A stretch of 64,000 nt of DNA from Gracilinema caldarium (GTDB taxonomy: Bacteria > Spirochaetota > Spirochaetia > Treponematales > Breznakiellaceae), in contig NZ_JAJUHW010000006.1 of assembly GCF_029265695.1 (NCBI RefSeq), positions 33,728-97,727 of the forward strand, read 5' to 3'. Shown in pieces: positions 1 to 8,882 of the stretch; position 1 is the first letter of the stretch; each line of letters opens with the position of its first letter. The position numbers and the translations under genes are program-made. The notes under the pieces were generated by a model, which saw only the letters and a program-made list of their open reading frames with translations, searched no databases and was not told the DNA's origin.

Positions 1-292
1 AAGCCTGGACTGCCAGTTCACGGAGTCGCTGAATGATGTCCTGGGATTCCTGCAGATATCCTTCTGCGGTTTGAATGAAGGAAATACCGTTCGAAGCGTT
101 GGTGGACGCTTGGTTCAAACCGCGGATCTGGCTCCGCATCTTTTCAGATACGGCTAATCCGGAGGCATCATCACCGGCGCGGTTAATTCGCATGCCGCTG
201 GAAAGTTTCTCCATACTTTTGTCCATACTGGTCTGAGTAACACGGAGAGACCTGTCAGCATACATGGCGCTCAGGTTGTGGTTGATAATCAT
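1..292 (-). CDS. flaB: Flagellin, FlaB-type, N-terminal part (3' end beyond window)
   Basis: This is a core filament protein of the periplasmic flagellum. The 97 visible codons begin [20 protein letters not shown] and continue through the conserved D0/D1 helix, including the block with [20 protein letters not shown], which is diagnostic for bacterial flagellins. The start is ATG at 290-292, preceded by AAAGGAG in mRNA sense seven bases upstream. The coding sequence runs off the left edge, so total length and C-terminal domain are unseen. A sigma-28-like promoter lies about 205 bases upstream, implying a long leader. FlgM is encoded 1.5 kb away. Spirochetes usually carry several flaB paralogues, and the exact paralogue cannot be named. 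Confidence 0.95.
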   Translation of the reverse strand, partial: MIINHNLSAMYADRSLRVTQTSMDKSMEKLSSGMRINRAGDDASGLAVSEKMRSQIRGLNQASTNASNGISFIQTAEGYLQESQDIIQRLRELAVQA

Positions 293-497
293 AGACTTCA
301 CTCCTTTGGCGTTTTCGACGCAAACCGCTTAAGGCGGGTTAGGCGCCGCGGCATCCTTGCCGTTGCTCTACGAAAAGCTGAAACGTGCCTGGAACCCTCG
401 ACCCGCCCGAAAAGGAAGGGTTGAGGATATTGAGGAGCTATTTTACAAATACAGTGGCCCGACGGGCATATATTTGCCTTAGTCACCTCATTAAAAG

Positions 498-524
498 TAT
501 CGGATTTGCATATTGAGGGCTTTA
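498..524 (-). promoter_or_regulatory. Candidate sigma-28 (FliA) promoter for flagellin
   Basis: On the minus strand TAAA (521-524) is followed after 17 bases by CCGATA (498-503). The FliA consensus is TAAA-N15-GCCGATAA, so both core elements are present with one extra spacer base and a T replacing the first G. It lies just downstream of the zinc-ribbon gene and points at flaB. The roughly 200-base leader (293-490) is rich in short inverted repeats, for example around 331-350 and 458-468. No open reading frame in it looks real. Confidence 0.6.
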
Positions 525-536
525 CAGAAAAGTATG

Positions 537-956
537 TTATTTTGAAATGCCTGTTTTTCGGCAGCGGGAGCATCCGAGTACATGTACATGGGAGCGGCCT
601 GGCTTATCAAACAGACGGGCAACAAGCACCTCTTGCGATGAGAGCGTTGCATTACAAACAGGGCAGATACGTTTCCGGTCCCCTGATAAGCAATAAATAC
701 ACCCAAAGATGTGCATGAGCCGGTCCGTACCATTTACAGTAGGAAAGGCTGAAGATTTTACCCGTTCTCCCTCAGCAAGCTTTGCTCCACAGACTGGACA
801 GGTGCGCGGATCTCCTGGTGTTCCCTCTAGAGGCCCGTTGTAACGGGGGACTGGGTTTTTTGAATTATGAGAAAAACCAAAAAAGAGTGAATATCCGAAA
901 TATAGGAGTACCGTAGCTATTATGATCATCACGAGAATTTGAACTATATCAGCCAT
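537..956 (-). CDS. Small membrane protein with two zinc-ribbon-like cysteine modules
   Basis: This is a 139-residue protein of unknown function. Residues 5-28 form one hydrophobic helix, and the rest is probably cytoplasmic. Two CPVC knuckles occur (CPVCGAKL and CPVCNATL), each followed about 30 residues later by a His and a Cys-x2-Cys or Cys-x2-Cys-like pair (HIFGCIYC, HVLGCSRC). This suggests two tandem zinc-binding ribbons. The start is ATG 954-956 with TATAAT (968-973 on the plus strand as ATTATA) 13 bases upstream and no clear Shine-Dalgarno. It lies between flaB and rsmI, divergent from rsmI. The cysteine pattern is seen directly; zinc binding is inferred. Confidence 0.7.
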   Translation of the reverse strand: MADIVQILVMIIIATVLLYFGYSLFFGFSHNSKNPVPRYNGPLEGTPGDPRTCPVCGAKLAEGERVKSSAFPTVNGTDRLMHIFGCIYCLSGDRKRICPVCNATLSSQEVLVARLFDKPGRSHVHVLGCSRCRKTGISK

Positions 957-1068
957 GATTTTAATGCTGATTATACAGTATTGTGATACAGAAAGAAATG
1001 AGCCAATTTTAAAAGTTCGCTGCTTTTCTCTGGCGAATTGCCTGCTAGCCGACCAAGGGTAATACAGA

Positions 1069-1074
1069 TATACT
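1069..1074 (+). promoter_or_regulatory. -10 box placed for a leaderless rsmI transcript
   Basis: TATACT ends seven bases before the GTG start at 1082, so transcription would begin at or next to the start codon. No Shine-Dalgarno sequence is present in the intervening GTAAATT. The -35 region is weak. It belongs to a repeated pattern in this window (see findings). Confidence 0.45.
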
Positions 1075-1081
1075 GTAAATT

Positions 1082-1774
1082 GTGTCTACTTTATATGTAA
1101 TAGCTACACCGATCGGTAATTTGGGAGATATAAGCTTTCGGGCTGTTGAAATTCTCAAATCGGTTGATGTGGTAGCCTGCGAAGATACTCGTCAAACTTT
1201 AAAATTACTCAACCATCTGGGAATATCCGTGCGGCTTATTTCCTGTAGAGCCCACAATGAAGGTATTGCAGCCGAAAAAGTGATTAACCTTTTAAATGAA
1301 GGTTTAACGGTTGCTTATGCAAGCGATGCGGGAACCCCTGGAGTGAGCGATCCTGGAGCTGTTCTGGTTCGATTGGTGGCCGAAGCGGGGCATAATGTTA
1401 TTCCAATTCCTGGTCCTTCTGCTTTTGCATCCCTTGTGAGTGTGGCTGGAGGTCTCGATAAGACGGTAATTTTTGAGGGTTTTCTTTCTCCAAAGCCAGG
1501 ACGGCGGAGAGCGAGGCTTCAGGAGCTCTTGAATACAGACTCTGCATTTGTTATTTATGAATCACCATTCAGGATACTTAAGTTTTTGGAGGATCTTGCC
1601 GATCTTGATAAGGACCGATATCTCTGTGTGGGCCGTGAAATGACCAAGATGCATGAAGAGTACTTGCGTGGATCCGTAGCGGAAATCTTGGGTATTTTGC
1701 AGTCCAGGGAGACGCAAAAAGGCGAATTTTCGGTGTATGTATCTGGCAAGAAAAAGGATAAACTATTAGAATAA
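1082..1774 (+). CDS. rsmI: 16S rRNA (cytidine-1402-2'-O)-methyltransferase RsmI
   Basis: A SAM-dependent tetrapyrrole-methylase-fold enzyme that 2'-O-methylates C1402 in the ribosomal P site. Clear family motifs are the N-terminal YVIATPIGNLGD, VACEDTRQT, the glycine-rich ASDAGTPGVSDPG loop, and PIPGPSA. GTG start at 1082. At 230 residues it is shorter than the roughly 280 residues of the E. coli enzyme. The missing part is the C-terminal helical extension, while the catalytic core is complete. It is followed 42 bases later by flgM. There is no visible Shine-Dalgarno, and a -10-like TATACT stands directly before the start. Confidence 0.95.
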   Translation: MSTLYVIATPIGNLGDISFRAVEILKSVDVVACEDTRQTLKLLNHLGISVRLISCRAHNEGIAAEKVINLLNEGLTVAYASDAGTPGVSDPGAVLVRLVAEAGHNVIPIPGPSAFASLVSVAGGLDKTVIFEGFLSPKPGRRRARLQELLNTDSAFVIYESPFRILKFLEDLADLDKDRYLCVGREMTKMHEEYLRGSVAEILGILQSRETQKGEFSVYVSGKKKDKLLE

Positions 1775-1816
1775 AAGGGCCGATGTAATATCTATACGGC
1801 AAGGCAGGATGAAGTT

Positions 1817-2101
1817 ATGACAGTTGACAGAATTGGTTCCATTGATCCTATTCAAAACAGCAAAAAGACGGGAAAACCCGAAGCGGTTCACAAAAAAGGT
1901 TCCGCCGATTCGGTGTCTTTGTCCAATGAAGCTGTCGAGAAGGGGGACTTATATCAGGCTATCGAACTGGTATCATCAGCCTCAGACGTCCGTATGGATA
2001 AAATTGCTGAACTGAAACAGAAAATCAACGATCCATCCTATATAAACGATACGGTTATAAACAAAACTGCCGAAAAGATCATGGATCTGTTCGGTTTATG
2101 A
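1817..2101 (+). CDS. flgM: FlgM-like anti-sigma-28 factor
   Basis: A 94-residue protein that would bind and inhibit the flagellar sigma factor FliA until the hook-basal body is complete. The C-terminal half carries the FlgM signature: VSLSNEA, then residues 55-75 with DVRMDKIAELKQKI, then a hydrophobic helix ending EKIMDLFGL. The N-terminal half is polar and probably disordered, as in the family. The start ATG at 1817 has AGGAT eight bases upstream. The flagellin gene at the left edge, with a sigma-28-like promoter, is an obvious target of the sigma factor it controls. The next gene starts three bases after the stop. Confidence 0.88.
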   Translation: MTVDRIGSIDPIQNSKKTGKPEAVHKKGSADSVSLSNEAVEKGDLYQAIELVSSASDVRMDKIAELKQKINDPSYINDTVINKTAEKIMDLFGL

Positions 2102-2104
2102 TCT

Positions 2105-3250
2105 ATGCCGGATATCTCCTTTAAACTGGATCCAAAAATAATTATTGGCCCTGAAACGGTTAATAGGCTTGGCGGTATTTGCTCTGAGTATGGAAGCAGG
2201 GTTGTTCTGGTAACAGAACAGGTTCTATACGAAAATAAAATAATTGATCGCGTTGTTCAGGTTCTGGAAGATTCTCAGGTAGAAACAATAGTATTTGATG
2301 AAATTCCTCCCCAGGCTACTGCTGAGATTGCAGAACAGGTAGCTGAACTTGCCCGCGGCGGACGTTGCAGCGCCATTATTGGCCTTGGGGGATTAAAAAC
2401 CCAGGCTATTAGCCGGCTTGCTTCCATGCTTAAAGAAGCTGGCGCTTATTTATTTGATTTACTTGACGGTCTTATGGCTGAATGGAACTGCCTGCCCTAT
2501 ATTGCGGTTCCCACAAGCGGCAGGGACCCTTTTTTATTTTCCGATCGTTTTATCGCCGTAGATCCCCGGGATCGGTCGGTTAAGATCGTGCGGACACCTC
2601 CAGGCCTCTGTGTTGCTGCTATTATTGACAGTGGTGTTTCTGAACTCTTGTCCGATAAATTTGCTGCTACCGTAGCTTTTGATGGCCTCTGTGTTGCGAT
2701 AGAATCATATTGTTCTACAAAAGCTAATTTTCTTTCCGATGCTATTCTTGAACAGGCCATTGCATCATACGGTCATATTTTGGATTCCTTTTCGGAGAAC
2801 CGAACCTTTGATTTGGTCGGTAATTCATCTCATGCAGGTTTTTTAACTGCCCTTGGTTCTGCGGTCAGCGCCCCTGGTATCGGTACCGCATTAGCGTACG
2901 CCTTAAACGGCCGTTTCCCTGTAGCAAAATCGTGGTGTTCTACTGTTTTATTGCCCCATATAATGGAACGTCTTGTTCCTGCTCGGCCTGAAAAATTAGC
3001 AAAGATTGCCGAATTGCTCGGAGAACCCGTAACGGGGGTGCCGGTAGCAGAGGCTGCAAGCCTTGCTGTTGATGGGGTACGGCGAAGAATGGGTGTTTTA
3101 TCTGTTCCAGCTCGGCTTAAGGATTTTAATCTGGTTTTAGATCGGCTCGTTCCGGTGGCAGAAACTGCCCGCAGTCTCGATTTTATTGCCTATTCTCCAA
3201 GGCCGATCACCAGCGATGAAGCCTACGATATACTGAAACAGGCATTTTAA
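2105..3250 (+). CDS. Degenerate iron-containing alcohol dehydrogenase-like protein
   Basis: A 381-residue protein with the two-domain layout of group III alcohol dehydrogenases: an N-terminal Rossmann-like half (residues 1-170, with IIGLGGLKTQ at 91-100) and a C-terminal helical half. Aligned by eye with family members, Asp193 (DGLCVAIE) keeps one metal ligand. The three expected histidines appear as Val197, Tyr265 and Lys275, and the cofactor motif GGGSxxDxAK is eroded to GLGGLKTQAIS. Iron-dependent dehydrogenase activity is therefore doubtful. It starts three bases after flgM and ends six bases before the methyltransferase gene, so it is co-transcribed. Glycerol dehydrogenase-like annotation would be a guess. 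Confidence 0.75.
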   Translation: MPDISFKLDPKIIIGPETVNRLGGICSEYGSRVVLVTEQVLYENKIIDRVVQVLEDSQVETIVFDEIPPQATAEIAEQVAELARGGRCSAIIGLGGLKTQAISRLASMLKEAGAYLFDLLDGLMAEWNCLPYIAVPTSGRDPFLFSDRFIAVDPRDRSVKIVRTPPGLCVAAIIDSGVSELLSDKFAATVAFDGLCVAIESYCSTKANFLSDAILEQAIASYGHILDSFSENRTFDLVGNSSHAGFLTALGSAVSAPGIGTALAYALNGRFPVAKSWCSTVLLPHIMERLVPARPEKLAKIAELLGEPVTGVPVAEAASLAVDGVRRRMGVLSVPARLKDFNLVLDRLVPVAETARSLDFIAYSPRPITSDEAYDILKQAF

Positions 3251-3256
3251 GCATCT

Positions 3257-4072
3257 ATGATTACAATTGAAAAATTGCGCAAACTTCCCCGGCATCAGCG
3301 CTTGCATAAAATTGAAAAGATATTGACCCAATATGAGTATCAACTCGTGGGGAAGCCTCTGAGCTCCGAATTGATACACGGTTCCTATATTATCGACGTC
3401 GTCCGATTATTGACTTTTGATAATGATTTTGAAGATGCGACACGGCTCTATATTACTAAATTATTAGATGAAATGAAGGATGAATCTGATCAAAGACCCT
3501 TTGTTAATAAAATTCGTCATGTGCTTCTTACCGTATGTGGTACTACGGTAGCTGATTGGGATTTTATAGATGATGAGGGAAAATTAAACTCACAAATCCG
3601 TAAGATTTTGCCAGGAGTACAGGTTTTTCTAGAGGATATACGATCACCCTTTAATGTAGGATCTATTTTCAGGACCGCAGAGTGCTTTGGTGCAGAAAAA
3701 CTCTATTTATCACCCTTTTGTGCAGATCCGCTTCATCCAAGGGCAGAACGAAGCGCTATGGGCTGTGTGCGATCTCTATCCTGGGAACGCAGGTCGCTGG
3801 ATTCTTTTGAAGGCCCGCTCTTTGCCCTTGAAACCGGGGGCACACCGCTGGATCAGTTTAAATTTCCAGAAAAAGCAACGATGATAATTGGATCTGAAGA
3901 GCTGGGGGTCTCATCAGAGGCGTTGCACCGGGCAGATGCCTCCTTAGGAAGGCTATCTATACCCACCATCGGCGCAAAGGGTTCTCTTAATGTAGGCGTT
4001 GCTTTTGGAATAGCTATGCAGCGATGGATGGAGTATATTCTTAAACCCGGCTCCGCTGATTCTCCCGTTTAA
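3257..4072 (+). CDS. TrmH/SpoU-family RNA 2'-O-methyltransferase
   Basis: A 271-residue SPOUT-class enzyme. The three SpoU motifs are present: motif 1 in FLEDIRSPFNVGSIFRTAE (around residue 122), motif 2 IIGSEELGVS (around 213), and motif 3 LSIPTIGAKGSLNVGVAFGI (around 235). A roughly 115-residue N-terminal extension precedes the catalytic domain and is of unclear role, possibly substrate RNA binding. The target nucleotide cannot be told from sequence. It is the last gene of the flgM operon. Its 3' end overlaps the convergent HDOD gene by 32 bases, so the two messages are antisense there. Confidence 0.9.
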   Translation: MITIEKLRKLPRHQRLHKIEKILTQYEYQLVGKPLSSELIHGSYIIDVVRLLTFDNDFEDATRLYITKLLDEMKDESDQRPFVNKIRHVLLTVCGTTVADWDFIDDEGKLNSQIRKILPGVQVFLEDIRSPFNVGSIFRTAECFGAEKLYLSPFCADPLHPRAERSAMGCVRSLSWERRSLDSFEGPLFALETGGTPLDQFKFPEKATMIIGSEELGVSSEALHRADASLGRLSIPTIGAKGSLNVGVAFGIAMQRWMEYILKPGSADSPV

Positions 4073-5546
4073 AACCGACCGAAAATTTTTCCAGCAGAAC
4101 TTCGAGCTGTTTCTCATTAGAAATTCCGAAGGATGCTAGGGGTTTTTTATCGATCTGATCAAACGTAATGGTTCCTGTCTCGTATTCACAGAGCATGTTG
4201 GCAAGGTATACCGTTTCGACCAGATCCTTGAATTCGGTGGGGGCTACATTAGGATCATGATGCAGCCGTATTGCACTGACTAGGTTATCGGGGAAGTTCC
4301 ATTTTTCTGCTATTAGAGCCCCGATTTCGGCGTGGTTAAGTCCTGCAGCTAAATCTTCAAAGGTAGAGGCTGGAATTCCCTTTTCTATGCAAAAGGTTTT
4401 AATTTTATTTAAAAGGTCAGGATGTACATTGGCAAAAATGATTTTGCCCATGTCATGGAGTATACCGCCGACATAGACGTCGTCGAGTAGGTTTCGGTCC
4501 TTACGGAAATTTTTTGCTAGATTATAGGCGTAAAAAGCGGTTTTATATGAATGTTCCCAGAGGATGCGTTTGTCTGTAGTATCGTCTCCTAAAATTTTCT
4601 GGGTTCCGTAGGAATAGAGAAGGTTTTTTATACCCCTAATTCCCACCATTTTAACCGCTTCTGAAATACTGTCGACCTTTTTAGAAAGCATAAACTGGGC
4701 AGAATTGACAATTTTTAAAAGGTCCGCGGTCATAGCAGGGTCCATGGAAATTTGCCGGGCAATATCAGTCATTTCGGACTTGGGATCGTTAATGAGTTTC
4801 TGGATCATGACGATATTTTCGGGAAATTGGGGTAAGGAGCTAACCTGGTCTACGATTGCCTGAGACAATATAGAAAGATTTTCTACCCTGGTCTGGTCAA
4901 GGGGTATGGTGATTCTAGCAATGGTTTCGGTGTCACTGGCGACTATATCAAAACAATCTTCGTCGAGACCGATTTTTTTAAGCATCAGCACCAAAATAAC
5001 GAGTCCGAGACCGGCGCCTTCTGAGTCATCCAAAACCTGGGTAAGGGCTTCTTCAAGGGAATTGTATTGGCGGGAGCGGGCGAGCTTATCATGAATACGG
5101 ATCAGTTCCGTTTTAGTGATGGTTACGTTGTTTCTAATTTCTAGATTGATAATTTGAGCTTTGACATGCAGGATAACCTTAATGTATAGGCCCTTTTCCT
5201 TTTGGAGCTGCAGATAATGGCCGATATTATCCATGGTTTCCTGCTTAAAATTGGCCATTCCGATTTTATAGTCCTCCGGGTTATTGAGATCCAATCCCCG
5301 TTCTTGGAAATAGACCCGCTTGGTATTTGCTTTTTTAGCGTTTACCGCAAGCTCCCGTAAACAGTAGGATAGATAGTCTTTAAGTTTTTCCTGGCCCAGC
5401 TCTTTTAGAAATACCTCTAAAACCTCTTCAATATATACTTCTATTTCATGAGGCAGGGTATAGGTTGTTATGGTGAGGGGTATTCCTGAATTAATGGCTT
5501 TTTTAATTCTTGCAACATCAACAATTAGTTCCTGCGATACAGCCAT
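4041..5546 (-). CDS. HATPase-like plus HDOD domain signalling protein
   Basis: A 501-residue protein with two domains. Residues about 30-215 look like a histidine-kinase-type ATPase fold: an N-box-like ELAVNAKKAN (65-74) and a G2-like EGAGLGLVIL (176-185), but no phospho-acceptor helix. Residues about 225-490 form an HDOD domain (SLPQFPENIVMIQKLINDP, then ILHDMGKIIFANVHPD and LNHAEIGALIAEKWNFP), a HD-superfamily relative usually acting in signalling without proven hydrolase activity. The ATG start at 5546 has AAGGA nine bases upstream. No obvious partner gene lies beside it. Nucleotide binding is inferred from motifs only. Confidence 0.85.
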   Translation of the reverse strand: MAVSQELIVDVARIKKAINSGIPLTITTYTLPHEIEVYIEEVLEVFLKELGQEKLKDYLSYCLRELAVNAKKANTKRVYFQERGLDLNNPEDYKIGMANFKQETMDNIGHYLQLQKEKGLYIKVILHVKAQIINLEIRNNVTITKTELIRIHDKLARSRQYNSLEEALTQVLDDSEGAGLGLVILVLMLKKIGLDEDCFDIVASDTETIARITIPLDQTRVENLSILSQAIVDQVSSLPQFPENIVMIQKLINDPKSEMTDIARQISMDPAMTADLLKIVNSAQFMLSKKVDSISEAVKMVGIRGIKNLLYSYGTQKILGDDTTDKRILWEHSYKTAFYAYNLAKNFRKDRNLLDDVYVGGILHDMGKIIFANVHPDLLNKIKTFCIEKGIPASTFEDLAAGLNHAEIGALIAEKWNFPDNLVSAIRLHHDPNVAPTEFKDLVETVYLANMLCEYETGTITFDQIDKKPLASFGISNEKQLEVLLEKFSVGFKRENQRSRV

Positions 5547-5623
5547 ACATTATTCCTTAAAAAAATAAAAAAAAGCTACTGAAAAGTATAACATTACAGA
5601 CAGTGATTCTGCAAGGATTTGGC

Positions 5624-8020
5624 TTAAGTTTCATATCGTTTAATAATTGTAGCCATTCGCTTGAGTTCCCGGGAAACAATACCGTTAATAGTATCCGGCG
5701 GAAAGACCCCATCTTCGTCTGCAATCCCTGCAGGTTTGCCCATAAAGACCTCTAAAGCTTCATCAATAGTATTAACCGCATAGAGGTGGAATAGTCCTGC
5801 TTGAATATCTTTTTGGACCAGAGTGCTCAGAATAAGATTGTTCATGTTTCTCCGAGGTATCAGCACTCCCTGTGTTCCGGTGAGACCCCGTTTAAAGCAG
5901 ATTGAATGGAAGCCTTCGATTTTTTCAGAGACCCCTCCTACGGGCTGCATATCTCCCAGCTGGTTAACGCTGCCCGTGATTGCCAGGTCTTGTCTGAGTG
6001 GGACGCCCGAAATAGCCGATATAATTGCGCAGAGTTGGGCTGCTGTCGCAGAATCGCCGTCTATGGGGGTGTACATCTGTTCGAAACACACACTGGCTGT
6101 GATGGAAAGGGGGAATGTTCTGGCATAACGGGAACGGAGATATCCTGAAAGAATGAGCACCGCCTTATCAAAAATCTCACCTGAAAGTCCCGATTCACCT
6201 TCGATATTGATAACCCCTCCGTCGCCGGGAGCGACTTGGGCAGAAACAACGACGGGAATCCCGTAAGAATAGTAGCCTCGGTCATGTACAGCGAGTCCGT
6301 TTATTTTACCAATAGCAGTCCCGCTGAATTGTATAATAATTTCATCTGCTAATATCATGGATTGAATCGTTTCTTCTGGCAGCCTGTGAAGATAGGAACG
6401 CAGTTCAAGAGTTTTTTGGATCACTTCGGCGGAAATCCCTGATAATTGATGTTCCCGGGCATACCAGGTAGCTTCCCTCAGAAGATCTACAACTCGGGAA
6501 AAACGGGTGCTGAGTTTTTGCCGGTGTTCCGCATCACGGACACTCCATTCAAGAACCGCTGAAACCCCTGAGGACTCTAGAGGCAAAAGCCCTTCTTCCT
6601 GAACAATTTTATGCAGAAATGCCGCGTATCGCTGCTGTGAATGCTCGTTTCTATTCATGGTTGAATCAAACTCGGCACATATTTTGAACAGCTTCTGAAA
6701 ATCCGGATCTGTTTGGTATAAAATGTCATAGGTGGATTCTTCGCCGATCAAAACAACTTTGACATACAGTTCAATAGGTTCCGGTTTAATAATAAGGGGA
6801 CTGGCGATCGGGTTTGGAGGACACTGAATTTCGACAATACCTGTTTGCAGTACCCGTTTAAGATATGGCCAGGCTTCCTCGTCTTGAACAATGTCTTCCG
6901 CTCTCAGGACAAGAATTCCGCCCGCTGCTTTTATGAGGCTGCCAGCTCTGATTCGCAGGTATGCGGAACGGAGTTCTTCGGTTACTGATCCTGGTGGTTC
7001 AATGGTACCAACAAGATTGGTGAGGGTAGGGCGGTTTTCGAAAATGACAGGAGGGCTTGATATTCCCGATCGGTCTACTATGATGTTGGCTCCGTAACGA
7101 ATAAGGGCTGAAGGGTGGCTATGGCTGCGTTGTGCTTCTTTTTCGAGCCGTTCGGCATAAAATAAAGGGAGATGCCCAATAATGTCCTCTTCTAAAGTAT
7201 GGAGCCAAGCGGTGATTGCAGGATATGGAAATTCGTCGGACAATTTCTCTATCTGTGAATGAATTTGAGGTTTGAGCATTTCTTTAGAAAGTTCTTGAAT
7301 TTTTCTATCCAAATCCATACGTTCCCGTTTAAGGGAATCAAAAAGCCCCTTCATGTGGTCGATCAGGGCATAGTAAGTTTCCCGGAGGGCATTCCATTCA
7401 GCGGCAGAAAGGGTGCCGCTTGCAACCTGGGCTTGGAGATCTTCAAATGAGATTGGAACTCCATCCCGCAGGGGCACTAGATCAGTACTTTGGGATTCCC
7501 CTTCGTTTATCTGCACAATCTGAAAACCAAGAGATGCAGCTTCACTTTCAAAAGCGCTCAGGGTTTTATTTTCCTGTTGTTCCATTAAAGAAACCAGGTT
7601 GCTTTTTTTGTTTTTAAACACATCACTTTCTCTATGGAGCTTGACGAGCCGTTTCATTTCTTCGATGAAGTCATGTAATTTTTGTTTAAATAGTCTGCCT
7701 GTTCCGGCAGGCAGTTGAATGATATGAGGTTCAGTAGGAACAGCATAGTTAGGCACATATACAAAATCTTGCAGGTTGGCCTGGGATGCAGTATAGTTTG
7801 TTAATGCCTTGAGTAGAGCTGTGCGTCTTCCGGTTCCCGGAGAACCCTGGATGTAGATGTTGTATCCCTTCGCATGGATTCCCAATCCAAGCGATAGGGC
7901 TTTCATCGCTCTGCTTTGGCCAATGATGGTAGCATCCGAATCTATGGTTTCAGATAATGCTGGAGGAGAAATGGTAAATACTATATCTTCTGGAGATAAT
8001 TCATACTTGTTTAGGTTCAC
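5624..8020 (-). CDS. Lon-related ATP-dependent protease (LonB/AAA_32 type)
   Basis: A 798-residue cytoplasmic protease of the Lon-like subfamily without the LonA N-domain. The order is a short N-terminal region; a P-loop-like GSPGTGRRTAL (around residue 60), where the usual Lys is Arg; a long central insertion with coiled-coil (residues 110-270); a second AAA portion (LVGTIEPPG, LRAEDIVQDEEAWPYLKRVLQ); and a C-terminal Lon protease domain. The Ser-Lys dyad is visible as the Ser in DGDSATAAQL and the Lys in GGVSEKIEG. GTG start at 8020 with AAGGAG upstream. It is a single-gene unit, divergent from the ODP gene. Confidence 0.9.
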   Translation of the reverse strand: MNLNKYELSPEDIVFTISPPALSETIDSDATIIGQSRAMKALSLGLGIHAKGYNIYIQGSPGTGRRTALLKALTNYTASQANLQDFVYVPNYAVPTEPHIIQLPAGTGRLFKQKLHDFIEEMKRLVKLHRESDVFKNKKSNLVSLMEQQENKTLSAFESEAASLGFQIVQINEGESQSTDLVPLRDGVPISFEDLQAQVASGTLSAAEWNALRETYYALIDHMKGLFDSLKRERMDLDRKIQELSKEMLKPQIHSQIEKLSDEFPYPAITAWLHTLEEDIIGHLPLFYAERLEKEAQRSHSHPSALIRYGANIIVDRSGISSPPVIFENRPTLTNLVGTIEPPGSVTEELRSAYLRIRAGSLIKAAGGILVLRAEDIVQDEEAWPYLKRVLQTGIVEIQCPPNPIASPLIIKPEPIELYVKVVLIGEESTYDILYQTDPDFQKLFKICAEFDSTMNRNEHSQQRYAAFLHKIVQEEGLLPLESSGVSAVLEWSVRDAEHRQKLSTRFSRVVDLLREATWYAREHQLSGISAEVIQKTLELRSYLHRLPEETIQSMILADEIIIQFSGTAIGKINGLAVHDRGYYSYGIPVVVSAQVAPGDGGVINIEGESGLSGEIFDKAVLILSGYLRSRYARTFPLSITASVCFEQMYTPIDGDSATAAQLCAIISAISGVPLRQDLAITGSVNQLGDMQPVGGVSEKIEGFHSICFKRGLTGTQGVLIPRRNMNNLILSTLVQKDIQAGLFHLYAVNTIDEALEVFMGKPAGIADEDGVFPPDTINGIVSRELKRMATIIKRYET

Positions 8021-8094
8021 AACTGATGCTCCTTATAGTAAACTATGAGGTGTTGGTTCATAGATTTCAAGGGCAAGGATGATGGAGGATACAT

Positions 8095-8868
8095 ATGATT
8101 GCTGCAGATGAGGTAAACGGCAAAATTCTATATCAAGATACGGATCACATGTTTATTTGGCTTGGAGCTGATCCGGAAAGTGCTTCTGGGGTCGTGCAAA
8201 CCAATCAATATCTTATTATTGATAAAGGCCGCGGAGTCCTTCTTGATCCGGGTGGCATTCACCTCTTTGCCCGGGTTGTAGCGGTTGCTAGCCGCTATAT
8301 AGCTCTTGATAAAATCGATGCAATATTTTTTTCTCACCAGGATCCGAATGTATCCTCTGGTATTGCCCTGTGGCTTGGGGTGACTTCTGCAAAGATTTAT
8401 GTCAGCTCCCTTTGGCTTCGGTTTTTGCCCCACTTCGGTATTGTGGATCAGAGCAGAATGGTTGGGATAGAAGAGTTTGGTAACACTTTTAAATTCGGTT
8501 CTGGGGCACTTCTGCGTTTTCTGCCTGCCCACTTTTTACATTCTACAGGAAATTACTCGGCCTTTGATGAACGGTCTGGCATTTTGTTCTCCGGTGATAT
8601 TGGAGCTGCAGTGTTCCCAGCAGGAAAGGAACAGCTTTTTATAGATGATTTCACCGCTGCATTGCCCTTTATTGAGCCCTTCCATAAACGATATATGGCC
8701 TCTAATAAAGTAACCTCTTTGTGGGTGCGTCAGGTCCGTGAATTAAAACCCCGCTTGATTGCAGCCCAGCATGGGGGTGTATATCGAGGGGATGCGGTTT
8801 CAGCCTTTCTTGATTGGCTGGGTAAGCTTACCTGCGGAATCGATACTATCGAATCCATCTATAAATAG
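8095..8868 (+). CDS. Oxygen-binding diiron protein (ODP)-like MBL-fold protein
   Basis: A 257-residue metallo-beta-lactamase-fold protein related to the diiron half of flavodiiron proteins but lacking a flavodoxin domain. Putative metal residues are His81, Asp83 and Asn85 (SHQDPN), His146 or His149 (PAHFLHS), Asp168 (SGDIG) and His226 (AAQHGGVY). In Treponema denticola a stand-alone diiron protein of this type (ODP), encoded beside a soluble chemoreceptor, senses iron and oxygen for chemotaxis. Here the next gene, 14 bases downstream, is such a receptor, so the same role is inferred. Start ATG 8095 with GGAGGA five bases upstream. Confidence 0.82.
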   Translation: MIAADEVNGKILYQDTDHMFIWLGADPESASGVVQTNQYLIIDKGRGVLLDPGGIHLFARVVAVASRYIALDKIDAIFFSHQDPNVSSGIALWLGVTSAKIYVSSLWLRFLPHFGIVDQSRMVGIEEFGNTFKFGSGALLRFLPAHFLHSTGNYSAFDERSGILFSGDIGAAVFPAGKEQLFIDDFTAALPFIEPFHKRYMASNKVTSLWVRQVRELKPRLIAAQHGGVYRGDAVSAFLDWLGKLTCGIDTIESIYK

Positions 8869-8882
8869 GGACAGGGTATACC

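Noticed and set aside
298..573. 91-codon open frame upstream of flaB
   Set aside because: It covers the flagellin leader and the sigma-28-like promoter, and its sequence has low complexity and no ribosome-binding site.
7840..7880. Lon-like protein as a P-loop mutant
   Set aside because: Arg in place of Lys in GSPGTGRRTAL looked like a defect, but glycine-Arg P-loops are, as far as I recall, usual in this Lon-like subfamily.
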